A stretch of 48,739 nucleotides of DNA from Mesorhizobium norvegicum (lineage in GTDB: Bacteria; Pseudomonadota; Alphaproteobacteria; Rhizobiales; Rhizobiaceae), in contig NZ_SMYZ01000043.1 of the NCBI RefSeq assembly GCF_004919685.1, positions 59,612 through 108,350 on the forward strand. The letters run 5' to 3'. How positions within the stretch are numbered: position 1 is the stretch's first letter; every line of letters begins with the position of its first letter. Positions 1 to 9,139 of the stretch are shown piece by piece. The position numbers were made by a program, and so were the translations under genes. The notes below the pieces were generated by a model, which did no database searches, was not told where the DNA came from, and worked only from the letters and a program-made list of their open reading frames with translations.

Positions 1-56
1 GGCAGGACAGAGGGGGGCGTGACAGAACGCGGCCTAACAAAAGACGGAGAACCACA

Positions 57-941
57 ATGGAAACCATCGGCTTCATCGGCCTCGGCATCATGGGCGCACC
101 GATGGCAGGGCATCTGCTCGATGCCGGCTACAAGGTCATCGCCAGCGACCATCGCTCCAAGCCGCCGGCCGATCTCGTCGCCAAGGGCCTCAAAACCGTA
201 ACCGGCCATGCCGCCGTGGCCAAGACTGCCGACATCATCATCCTGATGGTACCGGACACACCGCAAGTGGCCGATGTGCTGTTCGGCGAGAATGGCGTCG
301 CATCGGGATTGTCGAAGGGCAAGCTGGTCATCGATATGAGCTCGATCTCGCCGATCGAGACCAAGACCTTTGCCAGGAAGATCAACGATCTGGGCTGCGA
401 CTATCTCGACGCGCCGGTCTCGGGCGGCGAGGTCGGCGCCAAGGCGGCGTCGCTCACCATCATGGTCGGCGGCGAGGAAAAGCCGTTCGAACGTGCAAAA
501 CCCGTCTTCGAGAAGATGGGCAAGAACATCACCCTGGTGGGGCCGAATGGCGTTGGCCAGACCACCAAGGTGGCCAACCAGATCGTCGTCGCGCTGACCA
601 TTGAAGCCGTCGCCGAAGCGCTTGTTTTTGCGTCGAAAGCCGGCGCCGACCCGGCCAAGGTCAGGCAGGCGCTGATGGGCGGTCTGGCGGCTTCGCGCAT
701 TCTCGAAGTACATGGCGAGCGCATGGTCAAGCGCACCTTTGCGCCGGGCTTTCGCATCGAACTGCACCAGAAGGATTTGAACCTCGCGCTGGAGGGCGCG
801 AAAGCGCTCGGCGTGTCGCTGCCCAACACGTCCATGACCCAGCAGCTGTTCAATTCCTGCGCGGCCAATGGCGGCGCCAAGGAAGATCATTCGGCGCTGG
901 TCAGGGCGCTGGAGCGGATGGCCGCGCATGAGGTGGGGTAG
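57..941 (+). CDS. NAD(P)-dependent beta-hydroxyacid dehydrogenase (GarR/GlxR/MmsB-like)
   Basis: A 294-residue enzyme of the 3-hydroxyisobutyrate / tartronate semialdehyde reductase family, full length for the family. Residues 5-20 hold the Rossmann dinucleotide loop (GFIGLGIMGAPMAG). Residues 118-124 (DAPVSGG) form the substrate-binding motif. Lys171, in KVANQ, is the expected catalytic lysine, with Asn174 beside it. The ATG is preceded by a purine-rich site (acggagaacc). The family reduces short semialdehydes such as 2-hydroxy-3-oxopropionate or methylmalonate semialdehyde in the cytoplasm. The exact substrate cannot be read from the sequence and there is no pathway neighbour to help. The gene is convergent with rlmB and its stop lies 2 bases before a heptanucleotide repeat array. 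Confidence 0.88.
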   Translation: METIGFIGLGIMGAPMAGHLLDAGYKVIASDHRSKPPADLVAKGLKTVTGHAAVAKTADIIILMVPDTPQVADVLFGENGVASGLSKGKLVIDMSSISPIETKTFARKINDLGCDYLDAPVSGGEVGAKAASLTIMVGGEEKPFERAKPVFEKMGKNITLVGPNGVGQTTKVANQIVVALTIEAVAEALVFASKAGADPAKVRQALMGGLAASRILEVHGERMVKRTFAPGFRIELHQKDLNLALEGAKALGVSLPNTSMTQQLFNSCAANGGAKEDHSALVRALERMAAHEVG

Positions 942-943
942 GA

Positions 944-1083
944 GCGAATAGCGAATAGCGAGTAGCGAATAGGGATTGCAGCCCACGGATAGGCGGGACT
1001 CGACTTTCGCTACTCGCTACTCGCTACTCGCTACTCGCTACTCGCTACTCGCTACTCGCTATTCGCTATTCGCTATTCGCTAC
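944..1083. repeat. Heptanucleotide inverted repeat array
   Basis: Four units of GCGAATA/GCGAGTA run from 944 to 971. After a spacer of about 35 bases, eleven units of the complementary TCGCTAC/TCGCTAT run from 1007 to 1083 in perfect 7-bp register: seven TCGCTAC, three TCGCTAT, one TCGCTAC. The two arms can pair into a long hairpin between two convergent genes. The right arm includes the last codons and the stop of rlmB. A related copy lies at 42642-42705. Confidence 0.9.
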
Positions 1084-1924
1084 TCGCCAAGAACTTCCTA
1101 GCCACGTAAAGGCTGATCGCCGCGGCGTTCGATACGTTGAGCGAATGGATGGCGCCGGGCATGTCGAGGCGTGCCAGCGTCGTCACCGTCTCGCGTGTCT
1201 TCTGGCGCAGGCCCTTGCCTTCGGCGCCCAGCACCAAGGCGATCTTTTCTCCGGCAAAGCTCTTTTCGAGTTCCGCAGGCGCGTCCGAATCAAGTCCGAT
1301 GGTGCGGAAGCCGGCCTCGTGCAACTGGCCGAGCGCGTCGGCGAGGTTCTTCACCTCGATCTGGTCGATATGCTCCAGCGCGCCGGAGGCGGATTTTGCC
1401 AGCACGCCCGATTCCTGCGGGCTGTGGCGGGCGGTGGTGATCAGCGCGCCGGCGCCGAAGGCGACCGCCGAGCGCAGGATGGCGCCGACATTGTGCGGAT
1501 CGGTGACCTGGTCGAGCACCAGCACCAGCTTTGCATCGCCAAGCGCATCAAGCCGCTTGGCTTTCAGCGGCTCCGCCTCGATCAGCACGCCCTGATGCAC
1601 GGCGTCCGACCCGGTGATCTTGTCGATGTCCCTGGGTTCGACCAGTTCCGTCTTGAAGGGCAGGGCGGCGAGATCGGCTATATCAAGGCGCTCGGCCGCA
1701 TTGCGCGTCACCAGCATCTTTCTGATCTTGCGGCGCGGATTGTCGAGGGCGGCGCGCACCGTGTGCAGGCCGTACAGCCGCACCAGGCCGTCCGCGGCAT
1801 TTTCGCCCGGCGGAACCGGCTGTCGCGGCCTGAACGCCGGCGCGCCGCCGCTTTTCTCGTCGCGATAGGCGCGGCGCAGCTTGGCGTAATGGGTGTCTTT
1901 GGGAGTGTTGGTTTTATCGCTCAT
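1073..1924 (-). CDS. rlmB: 23S rRNA (guanosine-2'-O)-methyltransferase RlmB (SpoU/TrmH family)
   Basis: A 283-residue SPOUT methyltransferase. In Escherichia coli RlmB methylates G2251 in the P-loop of 23S rRNA using S-adenosylmethionine. Residues 47-120 are the substrate-binding N-terminal domain, after a basic, low-complexity stretch of about 45 residues. The three SpoU motifs are present: DPHNVGAILRSA at 142-153, LVLGAEGKGLR at 230-240 and SLNVSNAAAISLY at 261-273, which form the trefoil knot. The last codons (Ala-Ser-Ser-Glu-stop) are written by the heptanucleotide repeat array, so a change in repeat number would alter the C-terminus. The other member of the family, a tRNA methyltransferase, is less likely given the N-terminal domain. 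Confidence 0.9.
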   Translation of the reverse strand: MSDKTNTPKDTHYAKLRRAYRDEKSGGAPAFRPRQPVPPGENAADGLVRLYGLHTVRAALDNPRRKIRKMLVTRNAAERLDIADLAALPFKTELVEPRDIDKITGSDAVHQGVLIEAEPLKAKRLDALGDAKLVLVLDQVTDPHNVGAILRSAVAFGAGALITTARHSPQESGVLAKSASGALEHIDQIEVKNLADALGQLHEAGFRTIGLDSDAPAELEKSFAGEKIALVLGAEGKGLRQKTRETVTTLARLDMPGAIHSLNVSNAAAISLYVARKFLASSE

Positions 1925-2012
1925 GGCTGGCTTCTATAGCCGTGTCCTCCGGCCAAGGATATGGCCCGTCGCTGCAGCCGGCGAACAACATCGAAAAACC
2001 CTGGCTGCGCGG

Positions 2013-2041
2013 TTGACACCCAATGGGCTTGCCGCCATAAG
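2013..2041 (+). promoter_or_regulatory. Sigma-70-type promoter of the tRNA-Tyr/tRNA-Gly unit
   Basis: A perfect -35 box TTGACA (2013-2018), a 17-base spacer and CATAAG (2036-2041) as -10 box. It would start transcription near 2048, about 75 bases before tRNA-Tyr. It is the best-matching promoter in the window. The assignment rests on consensus match only. Confidence 0.65.
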
Positions 2042-2122
2042 GCGCTGCGCTGGTTTCGGAGAAGACACAACTCGGGTCCGGATTGGCGCGAATGCCTCGT
2101 TGCATGGCTCCGGCGGCAGACT

Positions 2123-2207
2123 GGAGAGGTGCCCGAGTGGTTAAAGGGGACGGACTGTAAATCCGTTAGCTTAGCTTACGTTGGTTCGAATCCAACCCTC
2201 TCCACCA
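2123..2207 (+). tRNA. tRNA-Tyr (anticodon GTA)
   Basis: An 85-base class II tRNA with a long variable arm. The acceptor stem is GGAGAGG (2123-2129) with CCTCTCC (2197-2203), the discriminator is A2204 and the CCA end is encoded (2205-2207). The anticodon loop is CTGTAAA, with GTA at 2157-2159. The T loop reads GGTTCGAATCC. It lies 89 bases before tRNA-Gly and both are probably cut from one transcript. Confidence 0.97.
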
Positions 2208-2296
2208 CTGCCGGCCCGGAAGCCCTGAAACGCGAAAAGAATCGGACCGAAAAGTGCATGGCGCTTTTCGGGTGAATCCGGTACTTCAGGAACGGC

Positions 2297-2370
2297 GCGG
2301 GTATAGCTCAGTGGTAGAGCAGCAGCCTTCCAAGCTGAATATGCGGGTTCGATTCCCGCTACCCGCTCCA
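2297..2370 (+). tRNA. tRNA-Gly (anticodon TCC)
   Basis: A 74-base tRNA. The acceptor stem is GCGGGTA (2297-2303) with TACCCGC (2360-2366), the discriminator is T2367 and the CCA end is encoded (2368-2370). The anticodon loop CTTCCAA carries TCC at 2329-2331, reading GGA and GGG codons. The Tyr-Gly pair upstream of tuf matches the order known from Escherichia coli, where tyrU-glyT precede tufB. Confidence 0.97.
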
Positions 2371-2401
2371 GACACTCATCCCCAGCACCGGCAAGCCGAA
2401 A

Positions 2402-2422
2402 CACTGCGCACAAGGCGCAGTG
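2402..2422. terminator. Hairpin between tRNA-Gly and the YidB-like gene
   Basis: CACTGCGC (2402-2409) pairs perfectly with GCGCAGTG (2415-2422) around a 5-base loop. It sits between the end of the tRNA unit and the end of the convergent gene at 2448. No T run follows on the plus strand; on the minus strand TTT follows. It could end both transcripts, but this is weak as an intrinsic terminator. Confidence 0.4.
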
Positions 2423-2447
2423 CTCCAATTGTAGTGTCCGCGACGCG

Positions 2448-2918
2448 CTAGCTGTTGAACGCTGACGCCACCTGGTGCTGCTGCGGCACCTGGCCGTTCG
2501 GCGTCAGCTTGTCGACGATGCCGGGCAAGGCAGCGGACAGTTGCTTGAGCAGTTCCTGCTCGTCCATTCCGGTCCGTTGCGCGATCTCGCGAATGATCTG
2601 CGGTCCGATTGCGGTGCCGAGATCATTGGCGTTGATCGACTGGTTCTGGCCGGTGCCGACCCAGGAGTCGGCGGCATTGCCGTGGCCGGCATTTCTGAGC
2701 TTGTCGAGCAGGCCGCCCAGTCCGCCGACCAGGCCGCCGTCGGCGGACGTGGTTTCCGTCGGAGCGGGGCCGGTCGGAGTAGGAGCAGGAGCGGGAGACT
2801 GCTCGGGCTGTTCGGCACTTCTGCCGCTCAGCATTTTTCCGACCAGCAGAGCACCGAGCGCGATCATCAGTGGTTTGGTGATGTTGCCGCCGGGAACGGC
2901 ATTGTCAAAAAGTCCCAT
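2448..2918 (-). CDS. YidB-like protein (DUF937 family)
   Basis: A 156-residue protein. The N-terminus has a hydrophobic stretch (about residues 14-29). A Pro/Ala-rich linker follows (about 40-58), then a glycine-rich segment with GGLVGGLGGLLDKLRNAG and a C-terminal part with SWVGTGQNQSI and a helical end. This layout is that of the YidB/DUF937 family, whose biochemical role is not established. The start has a strong ribosome site (GGAGGATCC). No partner gene is adjacent, since the neighbour at 3049 is on the other strand. Confidence 0.75.
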   Translation of the reverse strand: MGLFDNAVPGGNITKPLMIALGALLVGKMLSGRSAEQPEQSPAPAPTPTGPAPTETTSADGGLVGGLGGLLDKLRNAGHGNAADSWVGTGQNQSINANDLGTAIGPQIIREIAQRTGMDEQELLKQLSAALPGIVDKLTPNGQVPQQHQVASAFNS

Positions 2919-3048
2919 AGTGGATCCTCCATCTCAACCAAGCCCAGCCCATCTTCAACAATGGCGCATCCAGGCGGAATTTCAAGTTGGCTTGAGGTTT
3001 TGACAATCATATGAAAATGTCCGGCTGGCGGGGGATGGAGAGGAAAAA

Positions 3049-3306
3049 ATGGGTATCATCAGCTGGATCATTCTCGGCGTGGTCGCCGGCTTCATCGGCA
3101 GCAAGATCGTCAACAAGACCGGCCAGGGCATGATCATGGATATCGTGCTCGGCATCGTTGGCGCCATTGTCGGCGGCCTGATCTTCAGCGCCTTCGGCGC
3201 GTCAGGTGTCACCGGCCTCAACATTTACAGCCTGATCGTCGCTGTGGTTGGCGCGGTGGTCGTCCTGTGGGCCTACCATCAGTTCAGCGCAAAGCGGACG
3301 CTTTAG
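3049..3306 (+). CDS. GlsB/YeaQ/YmgE family small membrane protein
   Basis: An 85-residue integral membrane protein with three predicted helices (about 3-20, 28-50 and 57-78) and conserved glycines (GFIGSKIV, DIVLGIVGAIVGG). The length and pattern match the 'transglycosylase-associated' GlsB/YeaQ/YmgE family, often induced by stress; its molecular function is unknown. A strong ribosome site (ggagagg) stands 6 bases before the ATG. It may share an intergenic promoter region with the divergent YidB-like gene. Confidence 0.82.
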   Translation: MGIISWIILGVVAGFIGSKIVNKTGQGMIMDIVLGIVGAIVGGLIFSAFGASGVTGLNIYSLIVAVVGAVVVLWAYHQFSAKRTL

Positions 3307-3395
3307 GCGCCAGCCGGATCGTCTGAAGTTTCGAACTATTGCTGCTGGGAGGCGAGGAGAACGGCTCAGGGCCGGCATACCCAGCAGCGGCTCGC

Positions 3396-3533
3396 CTATG
3401 GCATCAACACCGCGTCGGCGGCGGCGAAAAAGATCAGCGTGCCCGCGATGAACGCCGCCCAGCCGACAAGCGACTTGCGGATGGCGGCCTTGTGCTCGGC
3501 GTTGGAGTTCTTGTTCTGGTCAAAATCCGTCAT
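3396..3533 (-). CDS. Small membrane protein of 45 residues
   Basis: A short reading frame from ATG at 3533 to TAG at 3396-3398. The first 20 residues are polar and charged (MTDFDQNKNSNAEHK, then AAIRK). The rest forms one hydrophobic helix, LVGWAAFIAGTLIFFAAADAV (residues 21-41), before the C-terminus. A clear ribosome site (GGGAG) stands a few bases before the ATG. The polar head with one tail helix is typical of small inner-membrane peptides. I do not recognise a family. It lies between two other membrane protein genes. Confidence 0.62.
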   Translation of the reverse strand: MTDFDQNKNSNAEHKAAIRKSLVGWAAFIAGTLIFFAAADAVLMP

Positions 3534-3647
3534 GGGGAGCTCCCTTGGCTGATTGATCATGCCGTCGTCGATTGGACGAGTCTTCGCCGATTAGACGATC
3601 TTTTTCGGCTCGGCAACAGCTCGTGCGCGAGCGCCTGCTTGCTGAGG

Positions 3648-4535
3648 CTACGCGACGACGGCCAGCCGGCGCTCGCGCTGATCCAGCGACACGATGGTCA
3701 GCCCGCTGCCGACAACCAGCAGGATGCCGCAGACCGCCAGCGCGTTGGGGAATTGCCCGAACACCAGCAGGCCTGAAATGACCGCCCAGACGGTGAAGCT
3801 ATAGTAGAACGGTGCCACGGCGCTGGTCGGCCCGACGCGATAGGCCATGAAGATGAAGAAGTGGCCGAAGATCAGGAAAAATCCTGCGCCGGCCATCAGC
3901 AGCAGGTGGTGCGTCCCGGGCATGACCCAGCGCTCGGAAACCAGATGCGCGGCACCGGCGCCGATCAGCACCACCACGACGGCGGAAATCGCCACGATCA
4001 TCCCCGGCACCTCGGCCGCGACCCGCCTGCCGGCAAGGTCGCGCGCCGCCGCAAGTGCGGCGTTGCCGAGCGCCAGCAGCGCGTAGACCGAAATGCCTTG
4101 CATGGTCGGTTGCGCCACCATCAGGGCGCCGATGAAGCCGAGCCCGATCAGCGCCATGCGCTGGCCGCCGATCCGTTCGCCAAACAGGATCGAGGAGCCG
4201 ACCAGCATCAAGAGCGGCGTGATCTGTCCGAGCGCGGTGGAATCCGCGATCTGCATGTTGGCGAGTGCGACGACATAACAAAGGATCGCCGCCATCTCGA
4301 GCAGGTTCCTGTGCAACACGCGCTTGTCGAAGATCAGCGGGATCTGCTTGCCGTAGCCCAGCGCGAACAACAGCGGGAAGCCCCAGAGCGCTGCCGCCAC
4401 GCCGCGCAGAAACAGCACTTCATAGGACGGCAGGCCCGCCGTCGCGAGCTTCATCATCGTGTCGTTGACGAGATACGACCCCGTCGAGACGATCATGAAC
4501 AGCGGTCCGCGGATGGAGGCAGGGATCAAATGCAT
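3648..4535 (-). CDS. DMT-superfamily transporter (EamA domains)
   Basis: A 295-residue membrane protein with about ten hydrophobic segments in two EamA-type halves, the usual length for a drug/metabolite transporter. The first half has the pattern LPSYEVLFLRG near residue 35 and LALANMQIADSTALGQITPL near 90-112; the second ends with LVFGQFPNALAVCGILLVVGSG. Such proteins export metabolites or take up small organic compounds across the inner membrane; the substrate cannot be told. It is transcribed away from the tuf gene. A shorter start at Met14 is possible. Confidence 0.82.
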   Translation of the reverse strand: MHLIPASIRGPLFMIVSTGSYLVNDTMMKLATAGLPSYEVLFLRGVAAALWGFPLLFALGYGKQIPLIFDKRVLHRNLLEMAAILCYVVALANMQIADSTALGQITPLLMLVGSSILFGERIGGQRMALIGLGFIGALMVAQPTMQGISVYALLALGNAALAAARDLAGRRVAAEVPGMIVAISAVVVVLIGAGAAHLVSERWVMPGTHHLLLMAGAGFFLIFGHFFIFMAYRVGPTSAVAPFYYSFTVWAVISGLLVFGQFPNALAVCGILLVVGSGLTIVSLDQRERRLAVVA

Positions 4536-4750
4536 TCGGTCACAACATCAGACCCTGGTTGCGACCGCAATGGGCCATGGCCTGGCCTTGAATCAGACAG
4601 GGCGGGCAAGCCAGCCAGCGCTATCGCGGCTTCGATGCATCGGTCTGTCACCCATTTCATTTCGGCTTCAGCGTTCCTATATCAGCGCCACATCCCCGCA
4701 ATCGGATCGATGGTTCGGACTGAGTGAGACGGCACCCAGCCAAAAGACGC

Positions 4751-4779
4751 TTGTGTTTTTTGGCCTTTGTCGCTAATCG
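4751..4779 (+). promoter_or_regulatory. Weak candidate promoter of the first tuf gene
   Basis: TTGTGT (4751-4756), 17 bases, then TAATCG (4774-4779), about 50 bases before the tuf ATG. The match to consensus is modest. The tuf gene has no co-directional gene close upstream, so a promoter must lie between 4536 and 4828; nothing else in this gap looked better. Confidence 0.3.
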
Positions 4780-4828
4780 CCCCGCATTCGACTGAACTGA
4801 AGGTCCAGGCCGTCCAAGGAAAGAGACT

Positions 4829-6004
<1,176 letters not shown>

Positions 6005-6037
6005 TCGAACCCGGCTTGTGCCGGATCGGTTCGAAAC

Positions 6038-6072
6038 GGAAAGGGCGGTCCTTGGGGCCGCCCTTTCCTTTT
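6038..6072 (+). terminator. Intrinsic terminator of tuf copy 1
   Basis: GGAAAGGGCGG (6038-6048) pairs with CCGCCCTTTCC (6058-6068), an 11-bp GC-rich stem that can extend further inward. TTTT follows at 6069-6072. It lies 34 bases after the stop codon. Confidence 0.85.
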
Positions 6073-6167
6073 GCCCCCAGAGATCGGTGCGCCGCGTTGT
6101 CGCCCGGACCCTGTTGCAAGCCTTTGGACCTCGTCTAGTATAGGTTGCATCAAGGGGCTTTTTCCAA

Positions 6168-7814
6168 ATGGTTCCAGGGCGCCTTTTCCATCGTCGGGCA
6201 TTGTGGTCGCTGCGGCTGATCTGCCTCTTGGCGTTGCTTGTCACGGGGCGTGCCTTTGCGGCGGATACGGCCCCGGATCTCGGTCCGACGATGCAGTTTG
6301 GTATTGTCCGCAGCAATGCACCGGGGTGCGAGCCGATCTGCCCGGAGTGGATCTCGGCAGAAGGCTCGATAGAAGCCGGAACGCCGGCTCTGTTCAAACG
6401 CATGCTGAAGACGCTTGGCGGGCGAAAGCTGCCGATCGTCGTCAATTCTCCCGGCGGCAATGTCGAGGCGGCGCTGGCGCTTGGCCGGCTGATCCGCAAG
6501 AACAAGCTCGATATCGCCATTGGCAAGACGGTGTTCTCCGGTTGCCAGCCCGACGCGAAGGGTTGCCAGGACCGTGACAAGAATGGCGCCCGCTACTTAG
6601 GCGATGTCATTGACTATGGCGCCATGTGCAATTCCGCCTGTCCGTTGATGTTTGCCGGCGGCGTCCGGCGTGTCGCAGGCGAATGGGCCTATCTCGGCGT
6701 CCATCAGATCACCACGACCTACATCCGCACGAAATTGCAATACCGGACCACCTACCGCATCGTGGGGGGCAAGAAGAAGGTTCTCAACACAAAGATCGTC
6801 AGCCGGAAGAATGCCGGCAGCTACAAGACCTACGAGATGAGCAAGTCGGTGGAGAAAAAGCTGGCCGCCTATCTGAACGAGATGGGCATCGAACCGAGCG
6901 TGCTCGAAACGATGAAGGGCACCCCGGCCAGCGACATCCACCAGATCGCCCTCGACGACATGCTGGCGATGAAGTTGGTCACCAGTGCGGACGCTGTAGA
7001 CCTGTTGACCGCCGCAAGCCTGTGCAGGCCGGACCGGTTGGCCGCGAATTGCCTCGAAATACCGGGGAACAAGCCAGCCGATGGCCTGACGACCGCAGCC
7101 AGGCCCACCCCGCTACCGGTGGAGCCCGAGGGCGTGCAGCGCGATGAAGACATGCGCTTTATCGTGGCTCGCGGCAGCAACCCGCTCTGCAATCCCGACT
7201 GCCCGGAATGGATTTCGGCGGAAGGCGCGATCACACCTCGGACCCCGCAGAAGCTGCGCCAATTGCTCGCCACGCTCGGCAACCGGCAACTGCCTGTCGT
7301 GATCAGCTCAACGGGAGGCGACCTGTTCAGCGCTCTGGCGGCGGGACGGCTTATCCATGAAAAGAAGCTCGACGTCGCCGTTGGCCGCACCGATTTCGTC
7401 GGCTGTGACCCGGGAGAGTGGAGTTGCCTGGCCAAAGAGGGCGCCTATGCCGGGCTGAGCACCGATGCGGGCGTGGAGTGCGATTCGGCCTGCGCGCTCA
7501 TGCTTGCCGGTGGCGTCAGGCGGCTTGTCGGTCCCCGGGCGCAGCTTAGCCTGTATCCGATGGGGCAAAAGCAGATGGTCAAGGCCTATCTCGAGGAGAT
7601 GGCGATCGATCCCGCGCTGTTCGCAGCCATCGAACGGCGCTCGGTCGAGCGCCTGCTTGAACCCGACATGATGCTGAAGGTCGGGCTGACGACGGGCCCG
7701 CAATCGGTCGACGTGCTGACCGGCGCCACCATCTGCGAGGCGGTGCCGAAACCGCAGAATTGCCGGATCCGGCCTTCCGCCAATGCCGAGGCTGACGCGC
7801 CCGCCAAATTGTAA
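6168..7814 (+). CDS. Secreted protein with two tandem ClpP/SDH-like modules
   Basis: A 548-residue protein with a signal peptide (basic start, hydrophobic core about 12-26, likely cut after AFA near residue 31). It has two homologous modules, about 42-295 and 330-532. Each has CPEWISAEG (59-66; 345-353), a glycine turn with a helix (SPGGNVEAALALGRLIR; STGGDLFSALAAGRLIH), a nucleophile-like C-x-SAC motif (Ser156; Ser440), AGGVRR, and a C-terminal cysteine pair. The pattern resembles the predicted periplasmic ClpP-like family near COG3904. Module 1 has LGVHQ, with His179 as candidate catalytic His. Module 2 reads LSLYP, with Tyr463 in that place, and lacks about 45 residues found after His179 in module 1. 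The many cysteines suit an oxidising periplasm. Catalysis and substrate are unknown. Confidence 0.72.
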   Translation: MVPGRLFHRRALWSLRLICLLALLVTGRAFAADTAPDLGPTMQFGIVRSNAPGCEPICPEWISAEGSIEAGTPALFKRMLKTLGGRKLPIVVNSPGGNVEAALALGRLIRKNKLDIAIGKTVFSGCQPDAKGCQDRDKNGARYLGDVIDYGAMCNSACPLMFAGGVRRVAGEWAYLGVHQITTTYIRTKLQYRTTYRIVGGKKKVLNTKIVSRKNAGSYKTYEMSKSVEKKLAAYLNEMGIEPSVLETMKGTPASDIHQIALDDMLAMKLVTSADAVDLLTAASLCRPDRLAANCLEIPGNKPADGLTTAARPTPLPVEPEGVQRDEDMRFIVARGSNPLCNPDCPEWISAEGAITPRTPQKLRQLLATLGNRQLPVVISSTGGDLFSALAAGRLIHEKKLDVAVGRTDFVGCDPGEWSCLAKEGAYAGLSTDAGVECDSACALMLAGGVRRLVGPRAQLSLYPMGQKQMVKAYLEEMAIDPALFAAIERRSVERLLEPDMMLKVGLTTGPQSVDVLTGATICEAVPKPQNCRIRPSANAEADAPAKL

Positions 7815-7917
7815 AGCGCGGCGACGTCGGAAACTGGCCATTGAGGCAGGTTGAGACACTCTCGATTTTTCCGCTATCGTCGCTGCTGGCGGCGCCGGGG
7901 CTGGCGGAGGATCGAGA

Positions 7918-8400
7918 ATGAACCAGGATATCCCGACACTCTACGAATGGGCCGGCGGCAGCGAGGCCTTGAACCGGCTGACCCAGACTTTCTATGACAA
8001 GGTGGCGCAGGACCCGATCGTCGGGCCGGTGTTCAAGACCATGTCGCCGGATCATCCCGCCCATGTCGCGGCCTTCATCGGCGAGGTTTTCGGCGGACCA
8101 AAAACCTACAGCGAGCAATTTGGCGGCCACCGCGAGATGGTCATGCACCATCTGGGCAAGCATCTGACGGAGGAGCAGCGCCGCCGCTGGATCAACCTCC
8201 TGGCCGATGCCGCCGACGCGGTCGGGATGCCCGACGATCCGGAATTCCGTTCGGCCTTCATGGGCTATGTCGAATGGGGATCGCGGCTGGCCAAGATGAA
8301 CTCCAATCTCGGCGAGACCTGCGATCCCGAGACGGAGCCGATGCCCGCCTGGGGCTGGGGCGTGCCGGGTGGCCCCTATCGGCCACCGGGCACAAACTAG
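7918..8400 (+). CDS. Group II truncated haemoglobin
   Basis: A 160-residue globin. Tyr26 (in FYDKV) is the expected TyrB10. His78 (in MVMHHLGKHL) fits the haem-binding HisF8, since Trp91 lies 13 residues further and fits the TrpG8 typical of group II. GGP/KTYSEQFGGH precedes the F helix. The protein is longer than the minimal family (about 130) through a Pro/Gly-rich C-terminal tail. Such globins bind O2 or NO and serve in redox or nitric oxide defence in the cytoplasm. The gene follows the two-module protein by 103 bases and precedes the next gene by 30 bases; a shared transcript is likely with the latter. Confidence 0.88.
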   Translation: MNQDIPTLYEWAGGSEALNRLTQTFYDKVAQDPIVGPVFKTMSPDHPAHVAAFIGEVFGGPKTYSEQFGGHREMVMHHLGKHLTEEQRRRWINLLADAADAVGMPDDPEFRSAFMGYVEWGSRLAKMNSNLGETCDPETEPMPAWGWGVPGGPYRPPGTN

Positions 8401-8430
8401 CGCCCAGTCGCCACGGGAGGTGTTGGGCTG

Positions 8431-8982
8431 GTGCCGGAAGATATGAAGATCGTGCGCTGGCGGGAGTGGGACGGACCCGGCGTCGAACATTTGGTGCTGC
8501 AGGAGCGCGCAGGGGAGGTCTCGGCCGACTCCGTCGTCATCTGTTCCGGGCAAACGCCTTTTGCCGTCCGTTACCGCATCGCTTGCGATGTCGGCTGGCA
8601 TGCCAGGCGTGTCGTTGTCGATATGATCGGTAGCGGCCGCACGCTTGTTCTTGCCGCCGATGGCGATGGTCGTTGGACCAGGGACGGCCTGCCGATGCCG
8701 GAGCTCGACGGCATTTTCGATCCCGACCTGACCGTCACGCCGTTCACCAACACGCTGCCGATCCGGCGATTGCGGCTTTCCGCAGGGCAGAGTGCCGAGA
8801 TAACCACTGCCTTCATCGACTTCCCCGCCCTCACCGTCGTCGCCAACCCGCAGCGCTACACATGCCTCGAAGAGGGCAGGCGATATCTCTATGAATCGCG
8901 CGTGAGCGACTTCAGGCGGGAACTTGAGATCGACCGCGACGGGCTGGTTGTCAGCTATCCCGATTTCTGGCGCAGGGGTTAA
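8431..8982 (+). CDS. Putative glycolipid-binding domain protein
   Basis: A 183-residue protein resembling the DUF1089 / putative glycolipid-binding family (beta-rich, cytoplasmic; no signal peptide seen). Features are RYRIACDVGWHARRV (about 50-64), DGDGRW followed by GLPMPELDGIFDPDLTVTPF (about 86-107), and a C-terminal RYTCLEEGRRYLYES followed by YPDFWRR. I chose the GTG at 8431 because a gggagg site ends 10 bases before it; the ATG at 8443 is 22 bases from that site and less likely. Gene and haemoglobin gene lie 30 bases apart. The family has no proven function; binding of a lipid is a guess from its name. Confidence 0.7.
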   Translation: MPEDMKIVRWREWDGPGVEHLVLQERAGEVSADSVVICSGQTPFAVRYRIACDVGWHARRVVVDMIGSGRTLVLAADGDGRWTRDGLPMPELDGIFDPDLTVTPFTNTLPIRRLRLSAGQSAEITTAFIDFPALTVVANPQRYTCLEEGRRYLYESRVSDFRRELEIDRDGLVVSYPDFWRRG

Positions 8983-9001
8983 GGCGCGTTTGCTTGCAAA
9001 C

Positions 9002-9017
9002 CGCTCTTTACAGAGCG
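9002..9017. repeat. Small inverted repeat upstream of tRNA-Trp
   Basis: CGCTCT (9002-9007) and AGAGCG (9012-9017) form a 6-bp hairpin. Another inverted repeat, GTTTGC-TT-GCAAAC, lies just before it (8988-9001). Together they follow the glycolipid-binding gene and may be a weak terminator or a site before the tRNA gene. Confidence 0.4.
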
Positions 9018-9063
9018 TGCGGAAGCTTTTAGGAAGCGCCTGCTGCGCCGACATGCGCACGAT

Positions 9064-9133
<70 letters not shown>

Positions 9134-9139
<6 letters not shown>

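Noticed and set aside
1007..1083. CRISPR-like array
   Set aside because: The unit is 7 bases with no unique spacers, and no cas gene is near. It is a tandem repeat.
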